A DNA stretch of 64,000 bases, taken from positions 124,001 through 188,000 of the forward strand of contig NW_022985564.1 in assembly GCF_010093815.1 (NCBI RefSeq). Direction: 5' to 3'. This stretch comes from Pseudovirgaria hyperparasitica (lineage: Eukaryota > Ascomycota > Dothideomycetes > Acrospermales > Acrospermaceae). A model generated the notes under the pieces. It was not told the origin of the DNA. It was given only the letters and a program-made list of their open reading frames with translations, and searched no databases. The position numbers and the translations under genes were made by a program. Below, in pieces: positions 35,601 through 45,835 of the stretch. Within the stretch, counting starts at the first letter, position 1. Every line of letters begins with the position of its first letter.

Positions 35601-35874
35601 CGTCATCGTTCCCTAAGTCTTCGCCTTCACCCTCCTCATCTTCGTCTCCGCCAGCTTCATCTTCGTTGTCCTCATCGCCACTTTGGTGCCTACTCCGCGA
35701 TCTTTTCGTAGGACGCGACCCTTGTTCATCTTCATCTTCAGCTGGAGGTCGAGATCGTCGGTCTTTGGTGGCAGGAGGTTGCACATCATCTTCATCTATA
35801 TGAGCCGAAGGATTGAAGTCTTCTTCATCATCCGAGTCATTAAACTGCTGGTCCAAGAAATTTGAGGTCGACAT
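32635..35874 (-). CDS. SPT5: Transcription elongation factor Spt5
   Basis: Exons 35874-35560, 35507-35271 and 35217-32635 give 1044 residues. A 48-nt stretch (33060-33013) has a GTAAGT donor and CAACAG acceptor and is in frame, so spliced mRNA would encode 1028. Order: acidic N-terminus starting [14 protein letters not shown] domain ([17 protein letters not shown] to ETRTQNAVF-like text), several KOW segments ([67 protein letters not shown]), then a C-terminal region of repeats: four of [10 protein letters not shown] type and many APTPG/AETPG units. With Spt4 it forms DSIF, which binds RNA polymerase II. Start choice: the upstream in-frame ATG at 35961 is less family-like. It shares a 409-bp divergent promoter with RPL34. 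Confidence 0.95.
33066..33186 (-). repeat. 30-bp coding repeats in the Spt5 C-terminal region
   Basis: About four imperfect 30-bp units code for NDG(S/G)RTAYGG on the minus strand. Third-position differences between units show purifying selection on the peptide rather than a very recent expansion. Confidence 0.85.
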
Positions 35875-36159
35875 AGTAATGTGAGTGGAGGTCGTTCGTG
35901 GACGTTGAGGTAATACGCGTAAGGTGACGAACAGATCTTGAAGGGAATGAACAAATAGCAATCGTTGTATCGCCTCGAGAGATTTTGAGGACCTTCAGTA
36001 TCGCTTAGGCTGAGATGGACCTTAGTTACCTATCGCGAGGCAACTATATACGAACACGGTTCACGGTTTCTGTAGAACCGCATCCAAATGTGGCTAGACC
36101 TGAATAAGACCTAGGGTTGTTACGGCACAACTACGGTACCGTGGCCACGCTAGTGGAAT

Positions 36160-36171
36160 TTAGGGTTAGGG
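36160..36171 (+). promoter_or_regulatory. Telomere-like (TTAGGG)2 box upstream of RPL34
   Basis: Two perfect TTAGGG units, about 113 bp before the RPL34 start codon and within the divergent SPT5/RPL34 region. TTAGGG boxes bound by Tbf1-type proteins are known at ribosomal-protein promoters of several yeasts and are thought to be ancestral. Function here is inferred from position only. A further AGGGTT lies near 36113. Confidence 0.5.
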
Positions 36172-36283
36172 CGACTTTGCTGCTTAGCGATGAGCCCACA
36201 GCTCAATTCAACCTCGACAATTTCGACATTAGCGAATTCGCGACGACGACTCTACTAACATCACAGCATCCAACGTCGCCACG

Positions 36284-36878
36284 ATGCCTTCCACAAGACT
36301 GACCTACGTAAGTAACTCCTTATCACATCGCCACTGTCAACTCACTAACATTGACCCTTTCCAGCGCCGAAGGAACCCGTAAGTCCCTGAGCCTAAACGC
36401 ACGCACAATTTTCCGTCTCGAACCCTACGACCTCAGCACCAACGCAACCCTTAGGGAACCCGTATAATGACATCTGGGAAATAGATACAACACCAAGTCG
36501 AACAAGGTTCGCGTCATCAAGACCCCCGGCGGTGAACTACGATACCTGCACATCAAGAAGCGCGGCACTGCGCCTAAATGCGGTGACTGTGGCATCAAGC
36601 TCCCGGGTGTAAGTTACCCTGCTGTTTCAATACTCCATAGGCACATGAGTTCTTGGACAGTGTAGATATAAGGACAAGCATCTGACGCAAGATATTAGAT
36701 TCCCGCCCTCCGTCCCCGCGAATACGCCACCGTCTCTCGCCCTAAGAAGACCGTCCAGCGTGCCTACGGTGGCTCGCGCTGCGCCAACTGTGTCAAGGAC
36801 CGCATTACCCGAGCATTCCTAATTGAGGAGCAGAAGATCGTGAAGAAGGTGTTGAAGGAAAGCCAAAAGAAGCGTTAA
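36284..36878 (+). CDS. RPL34: 60S ribosomal protein L34 (eL34)
   Basis: Four exons, 36284-36307 (24 nt), 36365-36378 (14 nt), 36485-36608 and 36699-36878, give 113 residues, normal for eL34. The protein starts [20 protein letters not shown] and has [18 protein letters not shown], then the zinc pair CGDC and later RCANC (CxxC...CxxC), and ends with a Lys-rich helix. Exon 2 is a 14-nt microexon that encodes only RRRNP; skipping it would shift the frame. Introns are 57, 106 and 90 nt, the intron-rich 5' end usual for ribosomal-protein genes in filamentous fungi. Confidence 0.96.
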
Positions 36879-37293
36879 AGCGAGGGGAAGAGAGGATGTG
36901 CTGGGGTACGGTAGACGGTGTTTCTTGACCACGGTTCATCATATAGGGAAAATATGGGATCCCTAGGAGCTCGCATTGTATGTGGCAGTTGGAGTGGCAG
37001 ATATTCCCGCGCCTTGAAATAACGTCCAAACTCAATTCTCCCACTGATGGAGCGTGACGAGCAGATTTGCCCCGACACATGGTCATGCCATTCTAGAATA
37101 GGGATATTTCCTATTGTCTCATACTCGTGTACAGAACAGACTACCTCCGATACCGTTATGAACACCATGCATCGAAAACTTGAGCCGTAAGGATATGCCC
37201 ATCCCTTCCCCCAGGTCATAATGTAAACGCCATGCTATGCTTTTATCGACCACTAATCACTTCTTAAAATATACTGAAAGACCAAGCCGAGGC
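36879..37293. other. Convergent intergenic region, RPL34 / Zn2Cys6 gene
   Basis: 415 bp between two convergent genes, so mainly 3' UTRs. No gene or repeat is supported. Confidence 0.4.
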
Positions 37294-39649
37294 CTACTGA
37301 GGAAAATTGGGGAACCCAGCATTGTAGTCTGTATTCCATTCCTGATCGAAATCTAATACCCAGCTGACCGGGTCAAAGAACTCGTAGCTATTTGCTGCTG
37401 TATTAGCAAGCCCATTTGCCATGCCTAAAGGCATGTTCAAGGCTGCCGTAGCAGCTGGGCCACCAATACTAGCAGGAATGCCTAGACTACCGTCCAGAAC
37501 ACTGAGATCTGCTCCACTAGTGTTCGCAAGACCTGGCGGTGGCGTTGAGTTGGAACTTGAGTCTGGATTGGTTGGGTTCTGCACGGCGGTTTCGAGTTGC
37601 TCTTTCACGTGTGTCTCGCGCCAGCGCCATACACTGTCGAAAACGACACTCATGCTCATTCGACTGCGGACTTTGAGACGAACGGCGTCTTCTGACATGT
37701 CGAAGCTGCCTTGTCGATTGAAAGGAGTATGTATGGCCGCCATGGGTGAGTTCGATTTTGACGGGTTGGACGCGCCCCCGCTGCCAGATTCCTTCCACAA
37801 TTGTGCGAGAACTTCGCAGAGACGCATTGGTAGATCGTTCTGCTTCGTAGAGAAACAACGAGCCATACGTACAGCATTACTGAAATACTTGCGACTATCG
37901 CAATTGATGTAATGAACTGTATAGTCAGAGTTGCATAACTTTAAGAGGGCAAATCCCGCCGCCAAAAGCATCTGAAAAATTATATTTGGAGCGTGATGAA
38001 GACGTTGCGCTTCATGTAGGCGCATCGCCTGGTCAATAAATGATGTGGCGGCATTATACAACTCCAGTAGATCCTTCCTTATCCTGGGATCGGAAGTTGT
38101 GTCGAAGAAAGAATATAATCGGAGGTGTAGATGGACTGCCTTCTGGTAAAGCCATTCGATATCTTTACATAATTAGTCATACGAAGCACATGTCATGACT
38201 ACCGAAAACTTACCAGTGAACAGAGGCTCCATATCAAGGGTCTCGCGAAACAGTGATTCGACCTCAATTTTCGCGAAAGACGGTGCGTCTTGGTTATGCG
38301 GATGATAGAAGGTATTTCCGGACTCGTCAAGAACATGATTAGCATAGATATTCCTTACAATCCTATCAGCGGCCATCTCAAGCCGCAGCCTTGCGAACAA
38401 TTGAGGTGAGAGTGCCGTAAGGGGCTCTTTCGGATTATACTTGATGAATTTTAGGGTCGAGTCATATTCGGTGTTTGGAGGCTGCCCGTAACCTGTGGAT
38501 ACGCTGTTGATTGTCAGTGGTACACTTCAAGCAGGCGTAGTTTACGCACGACTGGGCGACAATGTTACAAACTGCCCACGTTCGTGTGCGATCATCTATA
38601 TCTTCTCTCTGGAGCTGAATTCTATATCTGGAGAAGTCGTCTGCATGCGCCGGTTGATGCAGGCCAATTTGCATGGCAACCTGCATCATGAGTCCACATA
38701 ACATAAAGGTAATATCAGTCGACGTCCGATCGGTAGGAAGTGGCCAAGTGCAGTGCAAGCACAGCGCTTTGACGACGTGATGATTTCCAGGAACTTCGGC
38801 AATGGTCCCCCATAATAATCCTGTCAAGGGATTCTTCATTCGCTCGTAGTCTCGCGGGTCTGACTTGCGCGCAGCGACGGCAATAATAGTCCAGAAAAGT
38901 AACCTTGAATCTTTCAGGTATTGGTCTGGTGACTGGTCAGGGTCGAGAAACGGTAGATAAGGGTGGTATTGATCGAAGAAGATTTTGAACAACTCATTGA
39001 CTCGATCTGGGGCATAAAGTAGTTCACCAAGGGCATGTAGTTTAACGCCACTTGGACTTCCTCCTCTTAGATCAAGCAGTGAGGCTACAGCCTGGTGTGG
39101 ACCTAGAAACTCGTCTTCATTCTGCAACCTGTTATACGTTTCGATTTGTGGTATGCCGCCTGAGAACGGTGTAGACGCCGAAGAGTGCTGTATAGGCTGT
39201 CCCGACATCCTGCTCACTTGTTGTTTGAGCTCTGCTATCTCGCGTTCCATTTCAGCATGTCTGCTTCGCTTGCCGACGCGCTTGAAATTGGGCTCAATCA
39301 AGCATGTGAGCTTGTGTTTGCGGCATCGTGAGCAAGGAACAAAGGGATCTTGTTGAACATCGCATCGCAACTACTTGTCCATTAGCAGAATGGAAGCTTG
39401 AGGAGGGCAGAATACACCTACCTTCTGCTGGCGGCACTCATTGCAAGCGCGCTTGATCGCAGGCTGCTTCAAGCCTCTACCGCCGGAATCAATTGGCGAT
39501 GTGCCTCCATTCCCATCATCGCCGTCATCGCTGTCGCGAGCCCTCTTGCTGTTCTGAGCTCGTAGGCTCGTTGGGCTCAAATTGTGCTGGCCAAATTGCC
39601 CATTGCCATTGCGCGCTTGATTGGGAGTCGTCGGCGTGATGGGATTCAT
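37294..39649 (-). CDS. Zn(II)2Cys6 transcription factor, Leu3/PrtT-like
   Basis: Four exons on the minus strand, 39649-39422, 39370-38550, 38503-38214 and 38162-37294, give 735 residues. The binuclear zinc cluster spans residues 69-99: C69-x2-C72-x6-C79-x9-C89-x2-C92-x6-C99; an intron splits it between Cys72 and Cys79. The linker CLIEPNFKRVGKRSR and the following coiled coil (EMEREIAELKQQVSRM) are like those of Leu3 and the protease regulator PrtT. The middle is a fungal transcription-factor regulatory domain (FFDQYHPYLPFLDP; VAMQIGLHQPAH). The C-terminus ends in a Gly/Pro/Asn-rich segment with acidic/aromatic residues, perhaps an activation domain. Target genes cannot be deduced; the neighbouring dienelactone hydrolase is one possibility. 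Confidence 0.9.
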
Positions 39650-40165
39650 CTCACCATGCTTCTGACGATATGATCTGGGGAAGCAGTCCCGATATCGCTC
39701 TCGAAAAGAGTGGCTGACTTCCGAGTCGAGGGGCTCTAAAGACGCACGAGCTTTGCAGCGGGGAAGTCGCTAGAAGAGAACTACAGATCTTGACCTTAGG
39801 GTTCACTAACTACTTGACTCATCTTTTCACGAGTACATCATGTAGGTACGACCCAGACACCTGCTCACGTGTGGTTGCCCATGTCTTCCCGTGATGAAGC
39901 GCATGTCGCATAGATATCAAATGCCTATCTGGCGGTGTGCGACGGATCCATACTCACCTAGGCAGGATTCTGTGCGTGGAGTGTCCGATGCATCGACGGA
40001 TACGTTTGTTAGCATCTCACGAGCATCAATCACTGTTGCGCAGTACCAAGCAGCCCTACAAAACCAAATATTTCATCTGTATTGGTGGAGTCAGACGTGG
40101 ACACTAATACATAAGTACTATGTTGTATTGCACCTCATCTACAGGTCGGCAGCTAGACTTCCAGA
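39650..40165. other. Promoter region of the Zn2Cys6 gene and 3' flank of the hydrolase gene
   Basis: 516 bp between two minus-strand genes. The sequence ttagggttcac at 39797 contains a single TTAGGG. No gene is supported. Confidence 0.35.
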
Positions 40166-41102
40166 TCACAATTTTTGCGTCAACCAGAAGTCTAGATATT
40201 CAACGATTGCCTTCAAACTCTGCTCTTTTACATATCCTAGTCAGCCATTAGCACATCAGCAACTATGAAATGGGTCCACTGCTCACTCTCGTAAGGATTC
40301 TCCAGGTTCGCTCTCAATGCAAAGCCATGCTTTACCTTAGCAAACAACTGCACCTGGAACTCCCTCCCATCCTCCGTCAACATTCCCACTGCACGATTCC
40401 GGTCCTCCGTCCCAAACGTATGGTCAATCTGACTACAACTCAGGAACAATGGCTTCCTCAAGCAACGAAAATGGCTTTCTTTTAGAAACGCCGGGTGCGC
40501 AAACGCTCCTGCATCGCAAATTCCCGCATCCGAAAGCTCGTTGCAAACAAACGGCGCGCCGAAGCAATACCTACAAACATTATCAAGACTCTCCTGACTT
40601 CAATGAGGCTGCCAGGTCAAACCTACCCAACACAAGCAAACTTCTTTCCTTTCCCAAACCTCTCCCTCACTTCATCCACCCACTTTGGTACCGCCCCTTC
40701 CGCAAACTCCATATTCACCCTCTTCCATTCCTCATAATCAAACCCCGGTTCACTCACCCCATCCGTGCGATGCTTCCACACGGGATCACCGCGGAAATAG
40801 TCTGGGCCAAGGACTAGGTACCCGGCGTCTGCAAAGGCGTCCATAACCAAAAAGCCGTTTGCGAAGAAGCCCCAAACATCGGGGAAGTAGAGCAGGACGT
40901 GGCCATTCTCACTTGAGGAAGGGGGCTTAACGATGTAGGTATCGAGCGAGGCGATGGTTTCATGGGCGCCGCGGGGAGTGCCAGTGTGTAGAGTGCCTGA
41001 GAGGCAGCATGTGCTGGGGGGTTTTGCGAGATAGTCATTATCGTTGGGTGCAGGCCGTTGGAGGGTTTCTGGGATGAAGCCCGACACCGATGCCGATGCC
41101 AT
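40166..41102 (-). CDS. Dienelactone hydrolase family protein
   Basis: Three exons on the minus strand, 41102-40627, 40570-40287 and 40224-40166, give 272 residues. The alpha/beta-hydrolase triad is visible: Cys161 in GYCFGAPF, the Asp in SQIDHTFG, and the His in KVKHGFALR. VLLYFPDVWGFFANG matches the oxyanion region, and YFRGDPVWKHR follows. The third exon was found because the second runs into a GTGAGC donor right after NPYE and the short last exon supplies QSLKAIVEYLDFW, the usual family end. Relatives hydrolyse dienelactones or related esters and lactones; the natural substrate here is unknown. The gene is divergent from a broken MFS permease. Confidence 0.9.
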
Positions 41103-41647
41103 CGTCGGATAGAATTGATTCTATGTTAAATGCTTTTGATATATCGATTGGGTGCCCTGATATTATCGAGCTACTATGCACAGTCTGAGCTGGTACTAGG
41201 CATATTGCGTCAACTTCTCCACTTACGCTGAAGCGGATCGGGATCTCCTCTACAAGGTTGTCGGAATAGCGGGGTGCAGGTGGTTGTCCCGTCTGGAGCA
41301 AGCATTTGGTAGGAAAGCTCTAATTCCAGGGAGGGCAACGATAAGCTACCGGAACATGAAAATCGGCTGTTGTATCTGGGAGATCTCCGCATCAGAGAAT
41401 CTTGGCTGCATTAGTAGATACAAAAGACAGCTTGACGCTACGCGAAAGCCCTATATGAGTCTTGAATACTGAATTACAGTAAGTTATTGTTCGCTGAAAG
41501 ATGTTTCCAATCGTGTTTACCAAGATTCCAGATTCAGACACCTCATGCTCTACTACACATATTAACTCTAGACTTGAAGAATGGTCAAGCATCTTCCATT
41601 CATATCTCCATGGTAGTCTCGACCTTCTTGTCTTCGTCAAAGCAAGC

Positions 41648-43282
41648 ATGGAGAGAGTGGATGTCTACGCCAACGATCCAGGAAAGAGTGAAATTATAGG
41701 CATACAGCGCGACAATCAGCTCGAGCCAATGAAAGTTCATGATGCAGTTGAATACGCAGAATACCGCCAAGGACTAGATCTAGATATGTCAAAAGCTAAG
41801 GTACTTTTCATGTCGTGTGCCTTTCCCCTATCTCACTGTTCATCCAGGAAACTCGCGTACGGTGGAAAATCGATCTATTCGTCCTGCCTATTTCCACTTC
41901 ACGCAATGCCTTCAATTCATGGACCGTACAGCGCTAAAGTACGCGAATCTGTTTGGGTACCAGGAAGCATTAGGTCTCGAAGGAAACCAGTTCAGCTACC
42001 TCTCAGCCATGGTGTATGCTGGATACTTCTTCGGGCCGTATCCCAGCGGTTAGCTTATTAGACGCTTCCCGGCGCAGAGGGTGATTGGTGTGAGCTGCTT
42101 GCTCTGGGGGATCACGGTCTTGATTTTGACCCGGTGCCGCTCGTTCTCTAGTGCACTTGCGGTGCGATTCTTACTAGGGCTGTGCGAAGCAGCAGTAACA
42201 CCGGGCTTGACCCTTATGGCTGGATTCTGGTGGACGAGGAGAGAGATTCAGTTGAGGCAATGCCTCTGGTATTCGTCCTTGGGTTGGGGTGGCATCATCG
42301 GATCATACATCTCGATGGGTGTTTCGAAACTCCCTGTAGATCTGAAGCCGGAACGATGGCAGTTCATATTTTTCATACTTGGTGGAGTGACTTGTTTATG
42401 GTCCTTCCTGATCATATTCGCCTTGCCAAATGCACCTTCCAATGCTCGCTTCTTCACAGAAAGAGAGCGGATTGTTGCTGTGACAAAGTTGCTGGCAATC
42501 AAACTGGAATTAAGAACAAGAAGTTCGATCGTAGCCAGGTGCAGCTGGCATTCATAGATCCGAAGGCAGCCCTGCTATTCGTCTCTGTGTTTGCGGCTGC
42601 AATCCCGGATGGCGTCGTTCAGAGTTTCAGTACTGTCATCATCCGCGACCTTGGGTTCTCAACGACGCGAACAACAGAGCTGAAATCAGTAGGCGATGCG
42701 GTACAAATAGTGGCACTCGTGATAGGAGGAATAATCATCCTCAACGTCCGCCAGTCTCGACTTTTGGTGGCTACAGTAGCCAATATCCTTTGTACTGTCG
42801 CAGCTGCCTGTACTGCGTATCTTCCGAGATCAAACACTTGGGGCCGGCTGATATCATTCTAGCTGGTAACCGCTCAATCTGTCGGATTTACAGTCTCTTT
42901 GACGACCCTCTCTTCTAACATAGCTGGCTATACCCACAGATCACTTACTAGCGCATTAGTATTTACAGCATATTGCTGAGGGAATTTTGCTGGTCATTTT
43001 GTCGTAAAGGCCTCGGAGGCTCCGAACTAGTCGGGAGCAACAATTGGTCTCTTGGTGGGATACAGCATCAAGCTTAGCTGTCATCTTCTTGCTTTACTAG
43101 GTTAGTTCGTGCATCTCAGAGTCTCCAGAAGCTAATCAATGCTTCTTGCTACAGGGTACATGTATTTTACCAATCGATGGCGAGATCGACAATATGACTC
43201 GGCAAACAAAGAGGCCAGCGATGAAGCCGGTATGCTTGACAAGACAAAGTTCCAAAACGAACACTTTCGATATGTTCTGTAA
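41648..43282 (+). pseudogene. Decayed MFS permease (allantoate/nicotinate-permease, Dal5/Tna1 family)
   Basis: Successive frames match one family in order: an N-terminal segment with KVHDAVEYAEY, then TRVRWKIDLFVLP, CLQFMDRTALKYANLFGYQ, FLLGLCEAAVTPGLTLMAGFWW, SLGWGGIIGSYISMGV, NQTGIKNKKFD, TAQSVGFTVSLTTLSSN, THRSLTSALVFTAYC and GYSIKLSCHL, ending NEHFRYVL. The reading frame is broken in several places: shifts near 41890 and 42500, and in-frame stops near 42054, 42860, 42977 and 43030. At two of these (before LVTAQS, and between FTAYC and GNFAG) a conserved Trp seems replaced, consistent with G-to-A changes. The coding text is otherwise good, so loss looks fairly recent. It was a 12-helix transporter of an organic acid or amide-type nutrient. 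Confidence 0.85.
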
Positions 43283-43837
43283 ACAGTGTTGCATAAAGTG
43301 TACACGTCCACGCGACGAGCGGCTTTACACGCGTTGACTTGAAACTTAGCGTCTTGGCACCCTGTTCGTGAGCATTTCACTCTAATACAAGCTTGAGTAT
43401 CGTCTTTTCTGTACCTATGTGAGCTGAATCTAAACAGCCGGAAGAATGTCTGTAGATCCCTAAGCACACTTACCTCGTGAACTAGGATATTCTGCCGTCA
43501 TTAGAGATATGCGACGAAACTTACGCAACGGAGCGGCAAATGATCTACTCGGCACATTGGATGCCGATCCCCAAGTTTCGGCGTTTGAGGTGGAGTTGAG
43601 TTGCCGGCGTCCTGATGATTCCGACCTCAAGCATCCTCGTCCCAGTCTCGCGCTCTATAGCCTTAGACTTCACACCCTCATATTACGGTCTCTTGCACAG
43701 CGTTCTGGATAGTACATTCTCACTGTTAAAGTAGTTATATCATAGACAGCAAGCACAATTCGCGACGCGAGTGCACTTCTAAGAGAGGGGCGGGGCTTGT
43801 GTGCGAATCAAGTTGCTTGGATTCGTCAGCGGTCAAG
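43283..43837. other. Intergenic, upstream of the flavocytochrome gene
   Basis: 555 bp with no coding frame of note. It should contain the promoter of the FMN-dehydrogenase gene. Confidence 0.4.
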
Positions 43838-45515
43838 ATGTCAAAAGTTTACGACTACGCAGAAGGTAGTTTCGAACACCCTGGAACAAGCCCAGCATAC
43901 TCATACGACTACAGTTGCGAAACACAGCACTGCAGAATCATGCTGGGTAGTCCTCTACGGCGCCGTGTACGATGTCACAAAGTTCATCCCATCACACCCT
44001 GGTGGTAGCAAAGTAATCCTCCAGCTCGCTGGTCAAGACGCAACTGAAGAGTACGATCCCATTCACCCCCCAGGGATTCTTGAAGAGAATCTTAGACCCG
44101 AAGACAAACTCGGCACTATCAACCCTGATACCCTCCCATCGACGACCTCTCCTGAGTCCCCTGCTCTATCCTCAGCTCCCTCAGCTTCCTCCGGTCCCCC
44201 ATCTCTCTCCTCCCTTCTCAACCTGACCGAGATTGAAATCGCCGCGACATCTCTCATCAGCAAGAAAGCTTGGGCATACTACTACTCTGCCTCGGACGAT
44301 CTCCGCTCCAAAACTCTCAACAACACCGCCTACACATCCATCCTCCTGCGCCCCCGGATATTCATCGATTGCACTCGCTGCGATCTCTCCACGACCCTCC
44401 TCTCTCACCCCGTTTCGCTCCCAATCTACGTCTCACCAGCCGCGATGGCGCGCCTCGCACACCCCGACGGCGAAGCTGGTATCGCACGCGCATGCGCCAA
44501 ATTCGGCGCCGCACAACTCATTAGCCAGAACGCAAGCATGACGCCGGAAGACATCGTAGCAGGTGCGGAGCCTGGACAGGTATTCGGATGGCAGTTGTAC
44601 GTGCAAAACGAGCGGACAAAAAGCGAGGCCATGCTAGCACGAATCGCGAAGCTGCCGGCCGTGAAATTCATTGTGCTGACGCTCGATGCGCCGGTGCCGG
44701 GAAAGCGCGAGGACGACGAGCGGGCGAAGAATATTTCTATTCCTCAACCGACAAGCGCTGCTGTGCAAGCGGGAGAGGATACGAAGGCTACCCCTGGTGC
44801 ACCAGGTCCCGGCGCTGGTATCGGCGCAGCGTTGTTCTGGGGCACGGCAGCGGATCTGACATGGCGTACGACGCTCCCCTGGCTGACTCGACATACGCGC
44901 CTCCCCATCGTCCTTAAGGGTGTTCAAACTCACGAAGACGCATACCTTGCCTCGCAACAATCGCAAGTGCGGGGCATAATACTGTCGAATCACGGGGGTC
45001 GAGCGCTCGATACGGCGCCACCGGCTGTACACACACTGCTGGAGATACGGAAGTATTGTCCGGAGGTATTTGAGCGGATTGAGGTGTGGGTGGATGGCGG
45101 GATTAAGAGGGGCACGGACGTAGTGAAGGCGTTGTGTCTGGGGGCTAAAGGTGTTGGGATCGGGAGAGCAGCACTGTTCGGGTTAGGCGCTGGGGGTCAG
45201 GAAGGCGTTGAAAGGACGCTGGAACGTGAGTTGTTCTCTCTGTTGTCTAAGTGATTCTATAATCTATACTGACGTTGAATCCAGTCTTGAAGGCGGAGAC
45301 GGAGACATGTATGAAGCTGTTAGGTGTGGAGCGAGTGGATCAGCTAGGGCCTCAATTTGTAAGTCACATGCCATTAAATGATATAGACCCAAGGACAGAC
45401 CGCTAACAAATCTTGATGGTAGATCAATACTCGTACGGTCGAGCGAGACATCTACGATGGACCAGCGAACCTCGAACGACCGACTTTGTGGGAGAACACA
45501 AGATCAAAACTGTGA
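43838..45515 (+). CDS. Cytochrome b5-FMN alpha-hydroxyacid dehydrogenase (flavocytochrome b2-like), C-terminal SKL
   Basis: Exons 43838-43865, 43915-45225, 45285-45358 and 45423-45515 give 501 residues. The N-terminus starts directly in a cytochrome b5 domain: heme ligands His37 (HPGG) and His60 (DPIHPPG). After an Ala/Ser/Pro linker comes the FMN barrel: [35 protein letters not shown] and the catalytic His in SNHGGRALD (about 369). Relatives oxidise L-lactate or similar 2-hydroxyacids. There is no presequence before the b5 domain, unlike mitochondrial Cyb2, and the last three residues are Ser-Lys-Leu, a canonical PTS1. I infer a peroxisomal enzyme. Exons 3 and 4 keep the family text (RLLGV-like, [17 protein letters not shown]). 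Confidence 0.92.
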
Positions 45516-45835
45516 AATGGAAACACGCTGTGGACGAGTCTCTACCACAACGATATATCAGCCTTTTTCATGATGACATGAATCCCCCAGGAAGTTCATC
45601 CAAGACACTCAAATATAATCAGTCACGTCATACAATTTTGCAGGTCATAAAAGTTTCTCATTATTTTCGCCGTGATCATGCATGCCGGCTTACCTCTATC
45701 TAGGAGGGCTTATAGGATGGTTCACAGGAAGTATTTAAAGCATTGATACTCCATGCTCATGTGAATTTCAAGTCCACATCCCTCACTCTCACAAGAATCG
45801 TTGAGCTTTGTCTACTTTCGGCGTCCTCAGCCTGT
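45516..45835. other. Convergent intergenic region
   Basis: 320 bp between the flavocytochrome stop and the stop of the S41 gene on the opposite strand. It should hold both 3' UTRs; nothing else is supported. Confidence 0.4.

Noticed and set aside
35440-35961. Long N-terminal form of Spt5 starting at 35961 and reading through its first intron
   Set aside because: The upstream extension has no Spt5-like text; [11 protein letters not shown] is the expected start, and the GTTTGT donor and CCAG acceptor join exon 1 to exon 2 in frame.
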